DNA of 64,000 nucleotides, taken from NCBI RefSeq assembly GCF_028279465.1, contig NZ_JANQNS010000003.1, positions 165,386 to 229,385 of the forward strand, read 5' to 3'. Positions 40,341-49,633 of this stretch are shown piece after piece. The number at the start of each line of letters is the position of its first letter. Position 1 is the stretch's first letter. A program made the position numbers and the translations under genes. The notes beneath the pieces were generated by a model that saw only the letters and a program-made list of their open reading frames with translations, was not told the origin of the DNA and did not search any database. Origin of the DNA: Parasphingopyxis sp. (GTDB taxonomy: Bacteria; Pseudomonadota; Alphaproteobacteria; Sphingomonadales; Sphingomonadaceae).

Positions 40341-41354
40341 GTGAGCACAACGCAAACGGGCGGAAAACCGGCAGTTCTGGTGACCGGCGGTGCGGGCTAT
40401 ATCGGTAGTCACGCGGCCTTGGCGCTGCTTGACGCCGGTTGGCCGGTCGTCGTGCTCGATAATCTCGTTACGGGATTCCGCTGGGCTGTGCCGGACGATG
40501 CGGTCTTCGTCGAAGGCGATGTCGGCGATGTGCCGCTCGTCGCGTCGGTCATCGCGGAGCATGGCATCGGCGCGATCATGCATTTTGCAGGATCGGTCGT
40601 GGTGCCCGAGTCGGTCGAAAACCCGCTCAAATATTACGACAACAATACCGCGCGCAGCCGCACGCTGATCGAGACGGCGATTGCCGGTGGCGTGGCGCAT
40701 TTCCTCTTTTCTTCAACCGCCGCGACCTATGGCATTCCCGAGACGATCCCGGTCACCGAAGACATGCCGGCTATACCGATCAATCCCTATGGCCGCTCCA
40801 AGCTGATGACCGAATATATGCTGGCCGATGCGGCGGCGGCGCATCCAGTCAACTATTGCGCGTTGCGCTATTTCAACGTGGCGGGCGCCGATCCGGAGGG
40901 CCGGTCGGGGCAATCGACGGCGGGTGCGACACATCTGATCAAGGTTGCGGTCGAGGCCGCGCTCGGCAAGCGCGACGGCGTGGCCGTTTTCGGCACGGAT
41001 TATGACACGCATGACGGTACCGGCGTGCGCGATTACATCCATGTCACGGACCTTGTGGCGGCCCATATCGATGCGCTGGAAAAGCTCATCGCCGCACCGG
41101 AGGAGAGCCATATCCTCAATTGCGGTTATGGGCGCGGCTTTTCGGTGCTTGAGGTGCTCGACAGCGTCGACCGGGTGGCCGGCGTCACGCTGAACCGCAC
41201 CATCGCGCCGCGCCGCGCAGGCGATCCCGATGCGCTGATCGCCGACAATAGCGCGATATTGGAGGCTCTGCCCTGGCGGCCGCGCCATGCTGATCTCGAC
41301 GGGATCGTTGCGGACGCGCTGGCCTGGGAGGCAAAGCTCGGCGAGCAGGGTTAG
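40341..41354 (+). CDS. galE: UDP-glucose 4-epimerase
   Basis: A 337-residue extended short-chain dehydrogenase that interconverts UDP-glucose and UDP-galactose. NAD is bound by VLVTGGAGYIGSHAALAL; catalytic residues are Ser/Thr in LFSSTAATYG and Tyr in NPYGRSKLMTEY. LRYFNVAGADPEG and DGTGVRDYIHVTDL are family signatures. GTG 40341 gives the expected N-terminus. Supplies UDP-galactose for surface polysaccharide or glycolipid; no sugar-transferase genes adjoin. Tail-to-tail 4-bp overlap with the beta-propeller gene. Confidence 0.94.
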   Translation: MSTTQTGGKPAVLVTGGAGYIGSHAALALLDAGWPVVVLDNLVTGFRWAVPDDAVFVEGDVGDVPLVASVIAEHGIGAIMHFAGSVVVPESVENPLKYYDNNTARSRTLIETAIAGGVAHFLFSSTAATYGIPETIPVTEDMPAIPINPYGRSKLMTEYMLADAAAAHPVNYCALRYFNVAGADPEGRSGQSTAGATHLIKVAVEAALGKRDGVAVFGTDYDTHDGTGVRDYIHVTDLVAAHIDALEKLIAAPEESHILNCGYGRGFSVLEVLDSVDRVAGVTLNRTIAPRRAGDPDALIADNSAILEALPWRPRHADLDGIVADALAWEAKLGEQG

Positions 41355-42352
41355 TCGGCCGGCGTGATCGTCGTTATGCCCAGCCCGTCGCTATCCTCGC
41401 CCGCGGCATAATGCCGCACCACCTCGCCACGCTCCATATCGACCGTCGCGATCCGGTTGCGGCCGGTTTCCGCGACATAGAGCGTTCGCCCGTCGTCTGA
41501 AAACAGGATCGTCACCTGCCGCGTACCGGCCGAGCTCGATACCGGAATTGTCCGGTTCAGAGTCCGGCTCTCGGCGTCGATCAGGCTGAGATTGCCGCTC
41601 ATCAGATTGGAGGTGACGACCGTCGCACCATCGGGGCTGATCGCGACGCGGATCGGAAACTGGCCGACCGCGATTTCGGCGATCCGTTCGCCGCTCGTCG
41701 TGTCGAACGCAAACAGCGTCGCATTGGCGCGGTCGGCCACCCAGAGCGTCGTGCCGTCTGACGAAACCGCGAGTCCTTCCGGCATCTCGCCGGCTTCCCA
41801 GGTCGCGAGCAGCGCGCCCGTTGCGAGCTCGAGCACGCTGACCGTCCCGCTGCGCATATTGGCGACATAGGCCCGGCTGGTGTCCGGGCTGACGGCGACC
41901 ATGTGCGAGCCTTCCCCGCCCGTCGGCATGGCCGATACACCGGCATCGTCCATATCGACGATGGTCAGCGTATCGCTGCCCTCGGTGGTCGCGACGAGCC
42001 GATTGTCCACGAGCCAGAGCAGGCCGTGCGGGCGGCTGTTTGGCGCGATATCGATGGTCTGAGAAATGGCGGCCGCAGCCACGTCGATAATGTCGATGCT
42101 CGTCCCGCCATAGGCGACCACGGCCGCGCGCTGCCCGTCCGGCGAGATCGCGATCTCATGCGGCTGACTGCCGGTTTCGAGGCGGGCCAGCTCCGTCCCG
42201 CTGTCGAGGTCTATTAGGCTGACCGTGTCCTCGCCCTTGTTGCCGGTCAGCAGGATGTTGCCGGAAATCGGGCCGTCTGCCTCGAAAGACGTGCTGCCGG
42301 CAGCCGAACCGCACGAGGCGAGCAACAGGATAAGCGGGACGAGCAGTTTCAC
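41351..42352 (-). CDS. YncE-like beta-propeller lipoprotein
   Basis: 333 residues. N-terminus KLLVPLILLLASC is a lipobox, so the mature protein is anchored in the envelope. The rest is repeated four-stranded blades of the YVTN/YncE type (HEIAISPDGQRAAVVAYGG, HMVAVSPDTSRAYVANMRSG, EGLAVSSDGTTLWVADRANA). The final blade ends RNRIATVDMERGEVVRHYA. Function unknown; propellers of this kind are ligand- or protein-binding platforms. The GTG start overlaps the metallophosphatase stop in GTGA, so both are translationally coupled. Confidence 0.85.
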   Translation of the reverse strand: MKLLVPLILLLASCGSAAGSTSFEADGPISGNILLTGNKGEDTVSLIDLDSGTELARLETGSQPHEIAISPDGQRAAVVAYGGTSIDIIDVAAAAISQTIDIAPNSRPHGLLWLVDNRLVATTEGSDTLTIVDMDDAGVSAMPTGGEGSHMVAVSPDTSRAYVANMRSGTVSVLELATGALLATWEAGEMPEGLAVSSDGTTLWVADRANATLFAFDTTSGERIAEIAVGQFPIRVAISPDGATVVTSNLMSGNLSLIDAESRTLNRTIPVSSSAGTRQVTILFSDDGRTLYVAETGRNRIATVDMERGEVVRHYAAGEDSDGLGITTITPAD

Positions 42353-43110
42353 GAGGTCGGTTCTCCCTTGCTTTGGATGAACCAGCGCTCGCCGGCTTCG
42401 AGGCCGAGCGCGGTCAAGGTGTGGCTGAAATAGGCGCCCGTATCGATGCCGATCCGGTTGTGCCGGTGTTCGGGCTGCGGCGTGATCGAATGGCCATGGA
42501 CGATAACGGCACCATGATCCGCTTCGCTGTCGAGAAACTCGGATCGAATCCATAACAGGTCTTTGGGCTTCTGATCGCTGAGTTTGCGGCCGGGCCGGAT
42601 ACCGGCATGGGCGAAGAGATAGCCGCCGCGGCGGATCGAAAGCGGCCGGTCTTTCAGCCATGCCGCGTGCGTATCGGGCACATAGGCCTGCACGGCCTCG
42701 GCAATTTCCGCGAGGCTGCCGCGCCTCAGCAGGTCCGCCGGAACGTCATAGCTGAGCAGCGTTTCCCGGCCGCCATAGCCGAGCCAGCTCTCGAGCCATT
42801 GCGTGTCGCCATCCAGCACCGAAAGCAGCGAGGCCTCATGATTGCCGAGGATCGCGTCGACTGCGGCGAAATCCGCGTTCCAGGATCGCACATATTCGAC
42901 CACGCCGGCGGAATCATCGCCTCGGTCGATCAGGTCGCCGAGCAGGAGAATCCGGGTATCCGCCGCCTCGCGCCGGGTATTATCGGCTTCGATCTTCCCG
43001 ATTATCGCTTCGAGCAGATCAAGCCGGCCGTGAATGTCGCCGATGGCGTACACCCGTTCTCCGGCGGGCAGCATTCCCGATTCGTCCTTGCGGAATGGCA
43101 AATTCAACAC
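42349..43110 (-). CDS. Metallophosphoesterase (serine/threonine phosphatase PrpA-like)
   Basis: 253 residues with the complete metallophosphatase signature in order: GDIHGR near residue 24, GDLIDRGDDS near 58, GNHEAS near 89, and distal histidines in FAHAGIRPG and VHGHSITP. Lambda-phosphatase/PrpA-type enzymes hydrolyse phospho-Ser/Thr or dinucleoside polyphosphates using two metals. Protein substrate unknown. First gene of a pair with the beta-propeller lipoprotein; divergent from rpmJ. Confidence 0.9.
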   Translation of the reverse strand: MLNLPFRKDESGMLPAGERVYAIGDIHGRLDLLEAIIGKIEADNTRREAADTRILLLGDLIDRGDDSAGVVEYVRSWNADFAAVDAILGNHEASLLSVLDGDTQWLESWLGYGGRETLLSYDVPADLLRRGSLAEIAEAVQAYVPDTHAAWLKDRPLSIRRGGYLFAHAGIRPGRKLSDQKPKDLLWIRSEFLDSEADHGAVIVHGHSITPQPEHRHNRIGIDTGAYFSHTLTALGLEAGERWFIQSKGEPTS

Positions 43111-43142
43111 ACACTCCCTGCCGCTCTCCGGCGGCCAAATGC

Positions 43143-43171
43143 TTGACTTTCACGCGGTTCGACCATAGGTG
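43143..43171 (+). promoter_or_regulatory. Candidate promoter of rpmJ
   Basis: TTGACT (43143-43148), a 17-base spacer and TAGGTG (43166-43171), about 49 bases before the L36 ATG. Good -35, poor -10. Confidence 0.4.
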
Positions 43172-43219
43172 CACCGTTCGTTTCCGACAATCGAGATAGC
43201 AAAAAGGCCGGGCAGCGCC

Positions 43220-43345
43220 ATGAAAGTCCGTAACTCACTGAAATCACTCAAGGGCCGCCATCGCGACAACCGCGTGATTCGCCGCCGCGGTCGCACCTAT
43301 GTGATCAACAAGACCAATCGCAGGTTCAAAGCTCGCCAGGGCTAA
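43220..43345 (+). CDS. rpmJ: 50S ribosomal protein L36, cysteine-free form
   Basis: 41 residues reading [18 protein letters not shown] and then [18 protein letters not shown] plus KARQG. This is the alphaproteobacterial, zinc-free L36: none of the three Cys and one His of the zinc-ribbon form are present, as in YkgO-type L36. Basic throughout, as expected for an rRNA-contacting peptide. Its TAA shares the last A with the ATG of the HAD gene (TAATG), so the two are coupled. Confidence 0.95.
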   Translation: MKVRNSLKSLKGRHRDNRVIRRRGRTYVINKTNRRFKARQG

Positions 43346-43959
43346 TGGCAGTGCACGCCGTCGTCTTCGATGTCGGCAATGTCTTGTATCGCTGGGATCC
43401 GCGCTTTCTGTTCGAAAAACTGATCCCGGACCCTGAGGAGCGGGACTGGTTTCTCGACAATGTGGTCACCCTGGACTGGCATGTTCAGCATGATGCCGGT
43501 CGGCCGCTCGCGGCCATGGTCGCCGAACGCAAAGCCGAATTTCCGGAACATGCGCCGCTGATCGATGCTTATGTCGATCGCTGGCTCGAAACGATCCCCG
43601 GGCCGGTGCCCGGCGTACATGCGCTGGTGGACGCACTGGCGCGGCGGAACGTTCCGCTTTTCGCGATCACCAATTTCGGCACAGAGTTCTGGGACATTTT
43701 CCGGCCGACGGCGCCGGTAATCGATCATTTTGCCGATATCGTGATTTCCGGTGAAGAGAAGGTGATAAAGCCCGACCCCGCGATCTATCGCTTGGCGCTG
43801 GACCGATTTGGGTTGGAGCCGGGCACGGCAATCTTCATCGACGATCGCGAGGAGAATGTCCGCGCCAGCGAAGGCGAAGGTTTTGTCGGCCATCATTTCC
43901 GCGATGCCGACACGCTTGCCGAGGATTTACACGAGAAAGGCCTGTTGAACTCGGCTTAG
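43345..43959 (+). CDS. HAD-family hydrolase (subfamily IA, YihX-like)
   Basis: 204 residues. Motif I is VVFDVGNVLYRWD: the nucleophile Asp is present but the usual second Asp is Gly, as in YihX-type sugar-phosphatases. Motif II is FAITNFG, motif III Lys is in EKVIKPDPAIY and motif IV is FIDDREENV. The substrate is probably a small phosphate ester, perhaps glucose 1-phosphate by analogy. Coupled to L36 by a one-base overlap; tail-to-tail 4-bp overlap with pyk. Confidence 0.87.
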   Translation: MAVHAVVFDVGNVLYRWDPRFLFEKLIPDPEERDWFLDNVVTLDWHVQHDAGRPLAAMVAERKAEFPEHAPLIDAYVDRWLETIPGPVPGVHALVDALARRNVPLFAITNFGTEFWDIFRPTAPVIDHFADIVISGEEKVIKPDPAIYRLALDRFGLEPGTAIFIDDREENVRASEGEGFVGHHFRDADTLAEDLHEKGLLNSA

Positions 43960-45434
43960 CGGTCCCGAGCGATCTCGGCCTGTGTGTGGCGCTGCAATTC
44001 ATCGCCGAGCAGCCGCACGATATGCAGCACATTGGTCGATCCCGGCGTTCCGAAGGGCACGCCTGCCATAACGATAACACGATCCCCGCCATTGGCGATG
44101 CGCGCGCGCAGCGCCATGCGCTTCGACTTCGCGACCATCTGCTCGAAATTATTGACGTCGCGCGTATGCACCGAATGCGCGCCCCATAAAAGGCCGAGCC
44201 GCCGGGCGGTTTTGAGCTTCGGTGTCAGCACGAGCAGCGGCACCGACGGCCGCTCGCGCGAAACGCGCCGCGCCGTGGACCCCGATGTCGTGAAACAGAT
44301 GATCGCGCTGGCCGATACGGTCTCGGCGATGCCGTTCGAGGCTTCAGCCAGCGCGTCTGCGCTCGTCGAATCGGGCATGGTCTCAGTAAAATGCACGCGC
44401 GCCCAATGGCTGGGATCGGCCTCCACAGCCGTTGCGATCTTGTCCATCATCGCAACCGATTCTTCTGGCCAATCGCCGGCCGCGCTCTCCGCAGAGAGCA
44501 TGATCGCATCGGCCCCGTCATAAACGGCCGTTGCGACATCGGAGACTTCGGCCCGGGTCGGGCTCGGCGAGCGGACCATGGACTCCAGCATCTGCGTCGC
44601 AACGACCACCGGCCGGCCGAGCATCCGCGCCTTTTCGATAATCTGCTTCTGAAGCGGCGGCACTTCTTCCGGCGGGATTTCCACGCCGAGATCGCCGCGC
44701 GCGACCATCACCGCATCGACGGCTTCGAGTATCTCGTCGATGCGCCGCACGGCGGACGGTTTCTCGATCTTGGCGAGCAGGGCGGCGCGCCCATGGATGA
44801 GTTTCCGCGCTTCGGCCGCGTCTTCGGGTTTCTGCACGAAAGACAGCGCGATCCAGTCGACGCCCTGGTCCAGCGCAAAGGCGAGATCGCTCCGGTCCTT
44901 GTCGGTCAACGCCGCCATCGGGATCACAACGTCCGGGACGTTAAGCCCCTTATTGTTCGTGAGCGGACCGCCCACTTCAACGACCGTTTCGATCCGGTCC
45001 GGTTCGGCGGCGGTGACCTTTAAGGCCACCTTGCCGTCGTCGAGCAGCAACCGGGCGCCTTCTTCGATCGCCGCGAAAATTTCCGGATGCGGCAGCGATA
45101 CGCGGCTCCGGTCGCCAGGGCTCTCGTCGCGGTCCAGCGTGAAAATACTGTCTTTTTCGAGCTGGACGAGCCCGTCCGCGAATTCGCCGATCCGCAATTT
45201 GGGTCCCTGAAGATCGGCGAGGATCGTCATCGGCCGGCGCGCGTCTTTCTCCAGCTTGCGGATCGCGGCGATCACCTTTTTGTGATCGGCATGGCTGCCA
45301 TGGCTCATATTCAGCCGGAACGCATCGGCACCCGCCAGATAGAGTTTGCGGATCATCTCCGGGTCGTCGCTGGACGGACCGAGGGTTGCGAGAATTCGCA
45401 CCTTGCGCTGGCGAGGATCTGTATCCGAAACCAC
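43956..45434 (-). CDS. pyk: Pyruvate kinase
   Basis: A 492-residue final glycolytic enzyme that transfers phosphate from PEP to ADP. Signatures are KVRILATLGPSS, AFRLNMSHGSHADH, the active-site LLAKIEKPSAVRRIDEILEA, VMVARGDLGVEIPPEEVP and PVVVATQMLESM. The C-terminal domain carries CFTTSGSTARRVSRERP. The start is GTG 45434 with AGGAAG four bases before it. Monocistronic; convergent with the HAD gene. Confidence 0.96.
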   Translation of the reverse strand: MVSDTDPRQRKVRILATLGPSSDDPEMIRKLYLAGADAFRLNMSHGSHADHKKVIAAIRKLEKDARRPMTILADLQGPKLRIGEFADGLVQLEKDSIFTLDRDESPGDRSRVSLPHPEIFAAIEEGARLLLDDGKVALKVTAAEPDRIETVVEVGGPLTNNKGLNVPDVVIPMAALTDKDRSDLAFALDQGVDWIALSFVQKPEDAAEARKLIHGRAALLAKIEKPSAVRRIDEILEAVDAVMVARGDLGVEIPPEEVPPLQKQIIEKARMLGRPVVVATQMLESMVRSPSPTRAEVSDVATAVYDGADAIMLSAESAAGDWPEESVAMMDKIATAVEADPSHWARVHFTETMPDSTSADALAEASNGIAETVSASAIICFTTSGSTARRVSRERPSVPLLVLTPKLKTARRLGLLWGAHSVHTRDVNNFEQMVAKSKRMALRARIANGGDRVIVMAGVPFGTPGSTNVLHIVRLLGDELQRHTQAEIARDR

Positions 45435-45506
45435 AATGCTTCCTAGACTTATGATCTTGGCTCTATAGCCTTAACGTTACAGTGCAACTGCAATGGAGGC
45501 GAAACG

Positions 45507-45812
45507 ATGCCCGATTCCGCAATCATGCCCGAAATCGACGATGCTGTGGCAGCGGCTGCATTCCGCAGGCTTGTCGCCCATCTCCGGCACCGGACCGATG
45601 CGGAGAATATCGATCTTATGGGGCTTTCGGGTTTTTGCCGCAATTGTCTGGCCGACTGGATCATGGACGCCGCGGACGGCTCGCTGACCAAGGAACAGGC
45701 GCGCGCGGCGATCTACGGCATGCCCTATGCGGTATGGAAAGACCGCTATCAGGGCGATGCGACGCCGGAGCAATTGCAGCGGATGAAAGAAAGCGTTGCG
45801 AAGAACGCTTGA
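45507..45812 (+). CDS. DUF1244 protein
   Basis: 101 residues with the DUF1244 signature ENIDLMGLSGFCRNCLADWI, two cysteines three apart, then KEQARAAIYGMPYAVWKDRY. The family is common in alpha- and gammaproteobacteria with no known activity; a metal or redox role of the Cys pair is possible. GGAGGCGAAACG precedes the ATG. Same direction as gapR, 61 bases upstream of it. Confidence 0.88.
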   Translation: MPDSAIMPEIDDAVAAAAFRRLVAHLRHRTDAENIDLMGLSGFCRNCLADWIMDAADGSLTKEQARAAIYGMPYAVWKDRYQGDATPEQLQRMKESVAKNA

Positions 45813-45873
45813 GGCTTGCCGCGCGCTCGCCTAGAGCCTCGCGCTTTCCATACTCACGCAGAAAGAGATGACC

Positions 45874-46116
45874 ATGGCGGACGGCGCAATTCAGGCGGAC
45901 AGGCTCAAGCTCCTGATCGAGCGGATCGAACGGCTCGAGGAAGAAAAGAAGGGCATCGCTGACGATATCAAGGACGTCTATGCCGAGGCGAAGGCGGTCG
46001 GCTATGACCCGAAAATCATGCGCAAGGTCGTTAGCCTCAGGAAGATGGATACCAACGATCGCCGCGAACAGGACGATCTTCTCGAAACCTACAAATCCGC
46101 GCTCGGCATGGACTGA
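45874..46116 (+). CDS. gapR: GapR family nucleoid-associated protein (DUF2312)
   Basis: 80 residues, mostly one long coiled coil: [36 protein letters not shown], then [20 protein letters not shown]. In Caulobacter, GapR clamps overtwisted DNA ahead of forks and stimulates topoisomerases. The basic C-half contacts DNA in the known structures. ATG 45868 is an alternative start; 45874 gives the usual MADG N-terminus. Confidence 0.9.
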   Translation: MADGAIQADRLKLLIERIERLEEEKKGIADDIKDVYAEAKAVGYDPKIMRKVVSLRKMDTNDRREQDDLLETYKSALGMD

Positions 46117-46179
46117 CACCGGGCTGGCATAATCGAACCGATCGGCTAGGGTGATCCGCGCACAGACAGGGAGCCCGGC

Positions 46180-46500
46180 ATGATCATCACCACCACGCCT
46201 GAGGTCGAAGGCCGGCCGATCACGCGCTATTGCGGCGTTGTGACCGGCGAAGCTATTATCGGCGCCAATGTGTTTTCCGACATGTTCGCCAAGGTGCGCG
46301 ATATCGTCGGCGGCCGGGCAGGCGCGTATGAGAAGGCGCTCAAGACCGCGCGGCGCGAGGCTTTCGCCGATCTCGAACATGAGGCCGAGGATGCGGACGC
46401 GGATGCCGTGGTTGGGGTCGATCTCGATTATGAAGTGATCGGCGAGACGGGATCGATGCTCATGGTCTCGGTATCGGGCACGGCGGTGAAACTCGGTTGA
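46180..46500 (+). CDS. YbjQ/UPF0145 family protein
   Basis: 106 residues matching the YbjQ family: [20 protein letters not shown] at the N-terminus, [20 protein letters not shown] and the ending [16 protein letters not shown]. Structures of the family show pentameric rings, and it is sometimes called a heavy-metal-binding domain; the role is not established. Seven bases before the GNAT gene, likely co-transcribed. Confidence 0.9.
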   Translation: MIITTTPEVEGRPITRYCGVVTGEAIIGANVFSDMFAKVRDIVGGRAGAYEKALKTARREAFADLEHEAEDADADAVVGVDLDYEVIGETGSMLMVSVSGTAVKLG

Positions 46501-46507
46501 AGCGGGC

Positions 46508-47002
46508 GTGACGGTGAAGGTCCGCCCCGGCGGCATCGAAGATGCCGAAGCGTGTCAGGCGATCTATGCGCCATTCGTCGAAGAGACCTGGGTCAGTTTC
46601 GAAGAAGAAGTACCGTCGGTGCGTGAGATGGCACGGCGGATCGATGGGTTCCGCGCATCGCATGGCTGGGTCGTGGCCGAGCTGGACGGGGCGGTCGCCG
46701 GCTATGCCTATGGCTCGCCGCACCGGCTGCGCCACGCCTATCGCTTCTCTTGCGACGTCGCGATCTATGTGCCGGATGCGCATACGGGCAAAGGCGTCGG
46801 CACGGCCCTATACGAGGCGCTCTTCCCGATCCTCGCGGCGCATGACATTCACGCCGCCTATGCCGGTATCGCGCTGCCCAACGACGCTAGCGAGGGGCTG
46901 CACAAATCGGTCGGCTTCACGCCGGTCGGCATCTATCGCGAAGTCGGCTGGAAATTCGGCGCCTGGCGCGATGTGGCCTGGCAGCGGATTGTCGATGCCT
47001 GA
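46508..47002 (+). CDS. GNAT acetyltransferase, phosphinothricin/methionine-sulfoximine type
   Basis: A 164-residue GCN5-related acetyltransferase of the Pat/Bar group. Acetyl-CoA loop: VPDAHTGKGVGTALYEALFP. Other signatures: VRPGGIEDAEACQAIYAPFV and the C-terminal KSVGFTPVGIYREVGWKFG, GAWRDVAWQ. Chromosomal members acetylate methionine sulfoximine or related amino-acid analogues; the physiological substrate is unproven. Start GTG 46508 (GTG 46514 possible). It follows ybjQ closely. Confidence 0.87.
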   Translation: MTVKVRPGGIEDAEACQAIYAPFVEETWVSFEEEVPSVREMARRIDGFRASHGWVVAELDGAVAGYAYGSPHRLRHAYRFSCDVAIYVPDAHTGKGVGTALYEALFPILAAHDIHAAYAGIALPNDASEGLHKSVGFTPVGIYREVGWKFGAWRDVAWQRIVDA

Positions 47003-47085
47003 TCCGCTTTTCGGCGGAAGCGTTGCGCGGGGCCACACTGCTACGCTAAGGCCTCGCCAGATACACAGCTAGACAGACGAGACCG

Positions 47086-47829
47086 ATGGCAGGCCATAGT
47101 AAATTCGCAAATATCAAGCATCGCAAGGGCGCGCAGGACAAGAAGCGCTCGGCGCTTTTCTCCAAACTCAGCCGCGAAATCACGGTCGCGGCCAAGATGG
47201 GTACGCCCGATCCCGACATGAACCCCCGCCTGCGGCTCGCCGTGCAGACGGCGCGTGCGCAATCGATGCCCAAGGACAATATCCAGCGCGCGATCGACAA
47301 GGCGAGCGGAGGCGATGCCGAGGATTATGAGGAAATCACGTTCGAAGGCTTCGGGCCGGGCGGCGTCAGCCTGATCGTCGAAACGCTGAGCGACAATCGC
47401 AACCGCACCGTCTCCGACGTCCGCTCGATCTTCGCGAAGAATGGCGGCAATATGGGCGAGAGCGGCTCGGTCGCGCACGGTTTCGAGCGGCTCGGGCTGA
47501 TCACCTATAAATCCGATGCGGGCGATGAGGAGAAAGTGCTCGAAGCCGCGATGGAGGCCGGCGCCGAGGACATTTCATCCGACGATGAGAGTCATGAAAT
47601 CTGGACAGCGGCCGACGATCTCCACGCGGTCGCCAGCGCGCTGGAAAAATCGCTCGGCGAGCCGGACGGCGCAAAACTCGCCTGGCGGCCCAGTATCGAG
47701 GTGACGGTCGATGAAAAGGATGCGCAGACGCTGCTCAACCTGATCGACACGCTTGACGATAATGACGACGTTCAGACCGTCTGGGGCAATTACGATGTCT
47801 CGGACGAGATTATGGAGAAGCTCAACTGA
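47086..47829 (+). CDS. YebC/PmpR family (TACO1-like) protein
   Basis: 247 residues. Signature N-terminus [20 protein letters not shown], then [19 protein letters not shown] and [20 protein letters not shown]; the acidic C-terminal domain is [18 protein letters not shown]. Annotated as a transcription regulator of Holliday-junction genes in older literature, while recent work and mitochondrial TACO1 point to helping ribosomes through difficult, proline-rich sequences. Here it is directly upstream of ruvC and overlaps its likely start, so it leads the ruv operon. Confidence 0.95.
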   Translation: MAGHSKFANIKHRKGAQDKKRSALFSKLSREITVAAKMGTPDPDMNPRLRLAVQTARAQSMPKDNIQRAIDKASGGDAEDYEEITFEGFGPGGVSLIVETLSDNRNRTVSDVRSIFAKNGGNMGESGSVAHGFERLGLITYKSDAGDEEKVLEAAMEAGAEDISSDDESHEIWTAADDLHAVASALEKSLGEPDGAKLAWRPSIEVTVDEKDAQTLLNLIDTLDDNDDVQTVWGNYDVSDEIMEKLN

Positions 47830-48320
47830 AGCTGATCGGCCTCGATCCGGGGCTCGGCTGCACCGGCTGGGGCGTCATTACGGCGAAGGGCAACAGCCTG
47901 TCGCATATCGCGAACGGGCAAATCCGGACCGATGCGAAGGCGTCGATGTCGGAGCGGCTGGCGACGCTGGCCGAAGGATTGCGCGCTATACTCGCCGAAC
48001 ACGCACCCGATGAAGCCGGGATTGAGGAAGTGTTCGTCAACACCAATGCGCAATCCACGCTGAAGCTCGGCCAGGCGCGCGGCGCGCTGATGCTCGTGCT
48101 CGCGGATACCGGCGTGCCGATCGGCGAATATGCGGCGCGCTTCGTAAAGAAGGCCGTTGTCGGTACGGGCGGCGCGGACAAGGCGCAGATCCATGCGATG
48201 GTGTCCGTCCTGCTGCCCGGCGCGAAGATCGCGGGCGCAGACGCGGCTGACGCACTGGCGATTGCAATCACCCACGCCCATCACCGGGCCAGTGCGCGAG
48301 CGGTTGGGGCAGCGGCATGA
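47826..48320 (+). CDS. ruvC: Holliday junction endonuclease RuvC, probable CTG start
   Basis: 164 residues. The frame reads [18 protein letters not shown] immediately after the first codon, carrying the first catalytic Asp; Glu is in [20 protein letters not shown] and the last Asp pair in [18 protein letters not shown]. Cuts Holliday junctions made accessible by RuvAB. No ATG, GTG or TTG can serve: the first ATG (47946) would remove the catalytic Asp. CTG 47826 overlaps the yebC TGA (CTGA) and has GGAGAAG five bases upstream. Overlaps ruvA by four bases. Confidence 0.9.
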   Translation: MKLIGLDPGLGCTGWGVITAKGNSLSHIANGQIRTDAKASMSERLATLAEGLRAILAEHAPDEAGIEEVFVNTNAQSTLKLGQARGALMLVLADTGVPIGEYAARFVKKAVVGTGGADKAQIHAMVSVLLPGAKIAGADAADALAIAITHAHHRASARAVGAAA

Positions 48321-48913
48321 TCGCCAAGCTCAAAGGGGTGCTCGAGGCAAGCGCCGCCGATCATGCGGTGATCGATGTGCAAGGCGTCGGCTATCAGGTT
48401 GCGGCATCGACGCGGACATTGGAAGCGCTCGGCCCGGTCGGCGGCGATGTGACGATCCATACCGAGATGCTGGTCGGCGACGATTTCATCCGGCTTGTCG
48501 GCTTTGCGAGCGCCGGCGAGCGCGACTGGTTCCGGATGCTCGGCAGCGTGCAGGGCGTCGGTAGCAAGGTCGCGCTGGCGATCCTCTCGACGCTGGAGAC
48601 GGCGGAGATTCAGACGGCGATCGCGGCGGGCGATGCCGCGATGCTCGCGCGCACGCCGGGCGTCGGCCCGAAACTCGCCAGCCGCATCGCGAACGAGCTG
48701 AAGGACAAGGTCGGCGCTATTCCGGCAGCAGCGGGTGGTAGCGCTGCGTCCGCACCGTCCGGCCCCTCCGCCGACGCTGTGTCTGCGCTCCTCAATCTCG
48801 GCTTCAAGCCTGCGGAAGCGAGCGCGGCCGTGGCGGCCGCGCAGGGCGAGCTTGGCGCGGATGCGGGGCTGGATGCGCTCGTCCGCGTCGCGCTAAAAAG
48901 GGCAGCGAAGTGA
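48317..48913 (+). CDS. ruvA: Holliday junction DNA helicase subunit RuvA
   Basis: 198 residues. OB-fold N-domain ([28 protein letters not shown]), two HhH motifs ([36 protein letters not shown]), an Ala/Ser/Pro linker and a C-terminal domain that engages RuvB ([20 protein letters not shown]). Binds four-way junctions as a tetramer. ATG overlaps the ruvC stop; its own stop overlaps the next gene's GTG. Confidence 0.96.
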   Translation: MIAKLKGVLEASAADHAVIDVQGVGYQVAASTRTLEALGPVGGDVTIHTEMLVGDDFIRLVGFASAGERDWFRMLGSVQGVGSKVALAILSTLETAEIQTAIAAGDAAMLARTPGVGPKLASRIANELKDKVGAIPAAAGGSAASAPSGPSADAVSALLNLGFKPAEASAAVAAAQGELGADAGLDALVRVALKRAAK

Positions 48914-49242
48914 GGACGGCACCAAAACGTCTCCCGCTATCGACCGAGTACGGCCGGACAGGTGCCGCTCTTTTGCTGAGCCTATTTCTATTTTGCTTGT
49001 CCTTTGTCATCGCCGCATTTGAGACTGTGCCATTTGATGTCGTCATGGTTTTGTTCTGCGCAGCATTTGTAGCATATGCGCTCACGGTCGCATTTGCCGG
49101 GTGCCCCTCATGTGGGAAATCGCCGCTCCGGACTGAGGATGAAAACGGGCGTATTGGTCCTTTTGTTGGTGGAAACCGACTATGGCCGAAGCGTGTATGT
49201 AGCGAATGTGGAACGCATCTCGACGAGGCAGCGAATGACTGA
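48910..49242 (+). CDS. Small membrane protein with zinc-ribbon-like cysteines
   Basis: 110 residues. Two predicted membrane helices ([19 protein letters not shown] and [19 protein letters not shown]) precede a cytoplasmic or periplasmic tail with CPSCGK and, about 30 residues on, CSECGTH: two CxxC knuckles that could bind one zinc. The sequence is less GC-rich than its neighbours, which may mean recent acquisition. The GTG start overlaps the ruvA stop (GTGA). Unknown function; it lies within the ruv operon. Confidence 0.7.
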   Translation: MRTAPKRLPLSTEYGRTGAALLLSLFLFCLSFVIAAFETVPFDVVMVLFCAAFVAYALTVAFAGCPSCGKSPLRTEDENGRIGPFVGGNRLWPKRVCSECGTHLDEAAND

Positions 49243-49633
49243 CCGGACCGCTTCATGCCGCTGCGGTCAGCTTTCCGCGACCTGCGAGGGCGAGCCCATC
49301 CGCGTTTCCGTCTGCCATTGCTTCGCCTGCCAGCAGCGCAGCGGGTCGCCGTTCGGCGAACAGGCGCGCTGGCCGAAGGACAAGGTCGTTATCGAAGGCG
49401 AGAGCACCCTTTGGGAACGCACGACCGATGCGGGCAATGTCACGCGCTATCATTTCTGCCCGGTCTGCGGCACGACGGTCTGGTATACTGGCGGGCCGAT
49501 GCCGGACGCGATCGCCATTCCCGTCGGGCTGTTCACGAATCCCGATTTCCCGCCGCCGAAATTTTCGGTCTGGGAAGCGCGCAAGCATAGCTGGGTGACC
49601 ATCCCGGGCGACGAGGTCGAGCATTATGACTGA
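49235..49633 (+). CDS. GFA/CENP-V family protein
   Basis: 132 residues with three metal-binding cysteine motifs: ASCRCGQLSATCEG, SVCHCFACQQRSGSPF and FCPVCGTTVWY. The fold is that of glutathione-dependent formaldehyde-activating enzyme (Gfa) and CENP-V, with structural and catalytic zinc. Actual reaction unproven; small S-hydroxymethyl or thiol adducts are likely. ATG 49235 lies inside the last codons of the membrane zinc-ribbon gene (8-base overlap). The stop overlaps the next small gene. Confidence 0.88.
   Translation: MTDRTASCRCGQLSATCEGEPIRVSVCHCFACQQRSGSPFGEQARWPKDKVVIEGESTLWERTTDAGNVTRYHFCPVCGTTVWYTGGPMPDAIAIPVGLFTNPDFPPPKFSVWEARKHSWVTIPGDEVEHYD

Noticed and set aside
43345-43959. HAD protein as a degenerate, inactive enzyme because motif I lacks the second Asp
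   Set aside because: DxG at this place is normal for the YihX-like group; the other motifs are intact.
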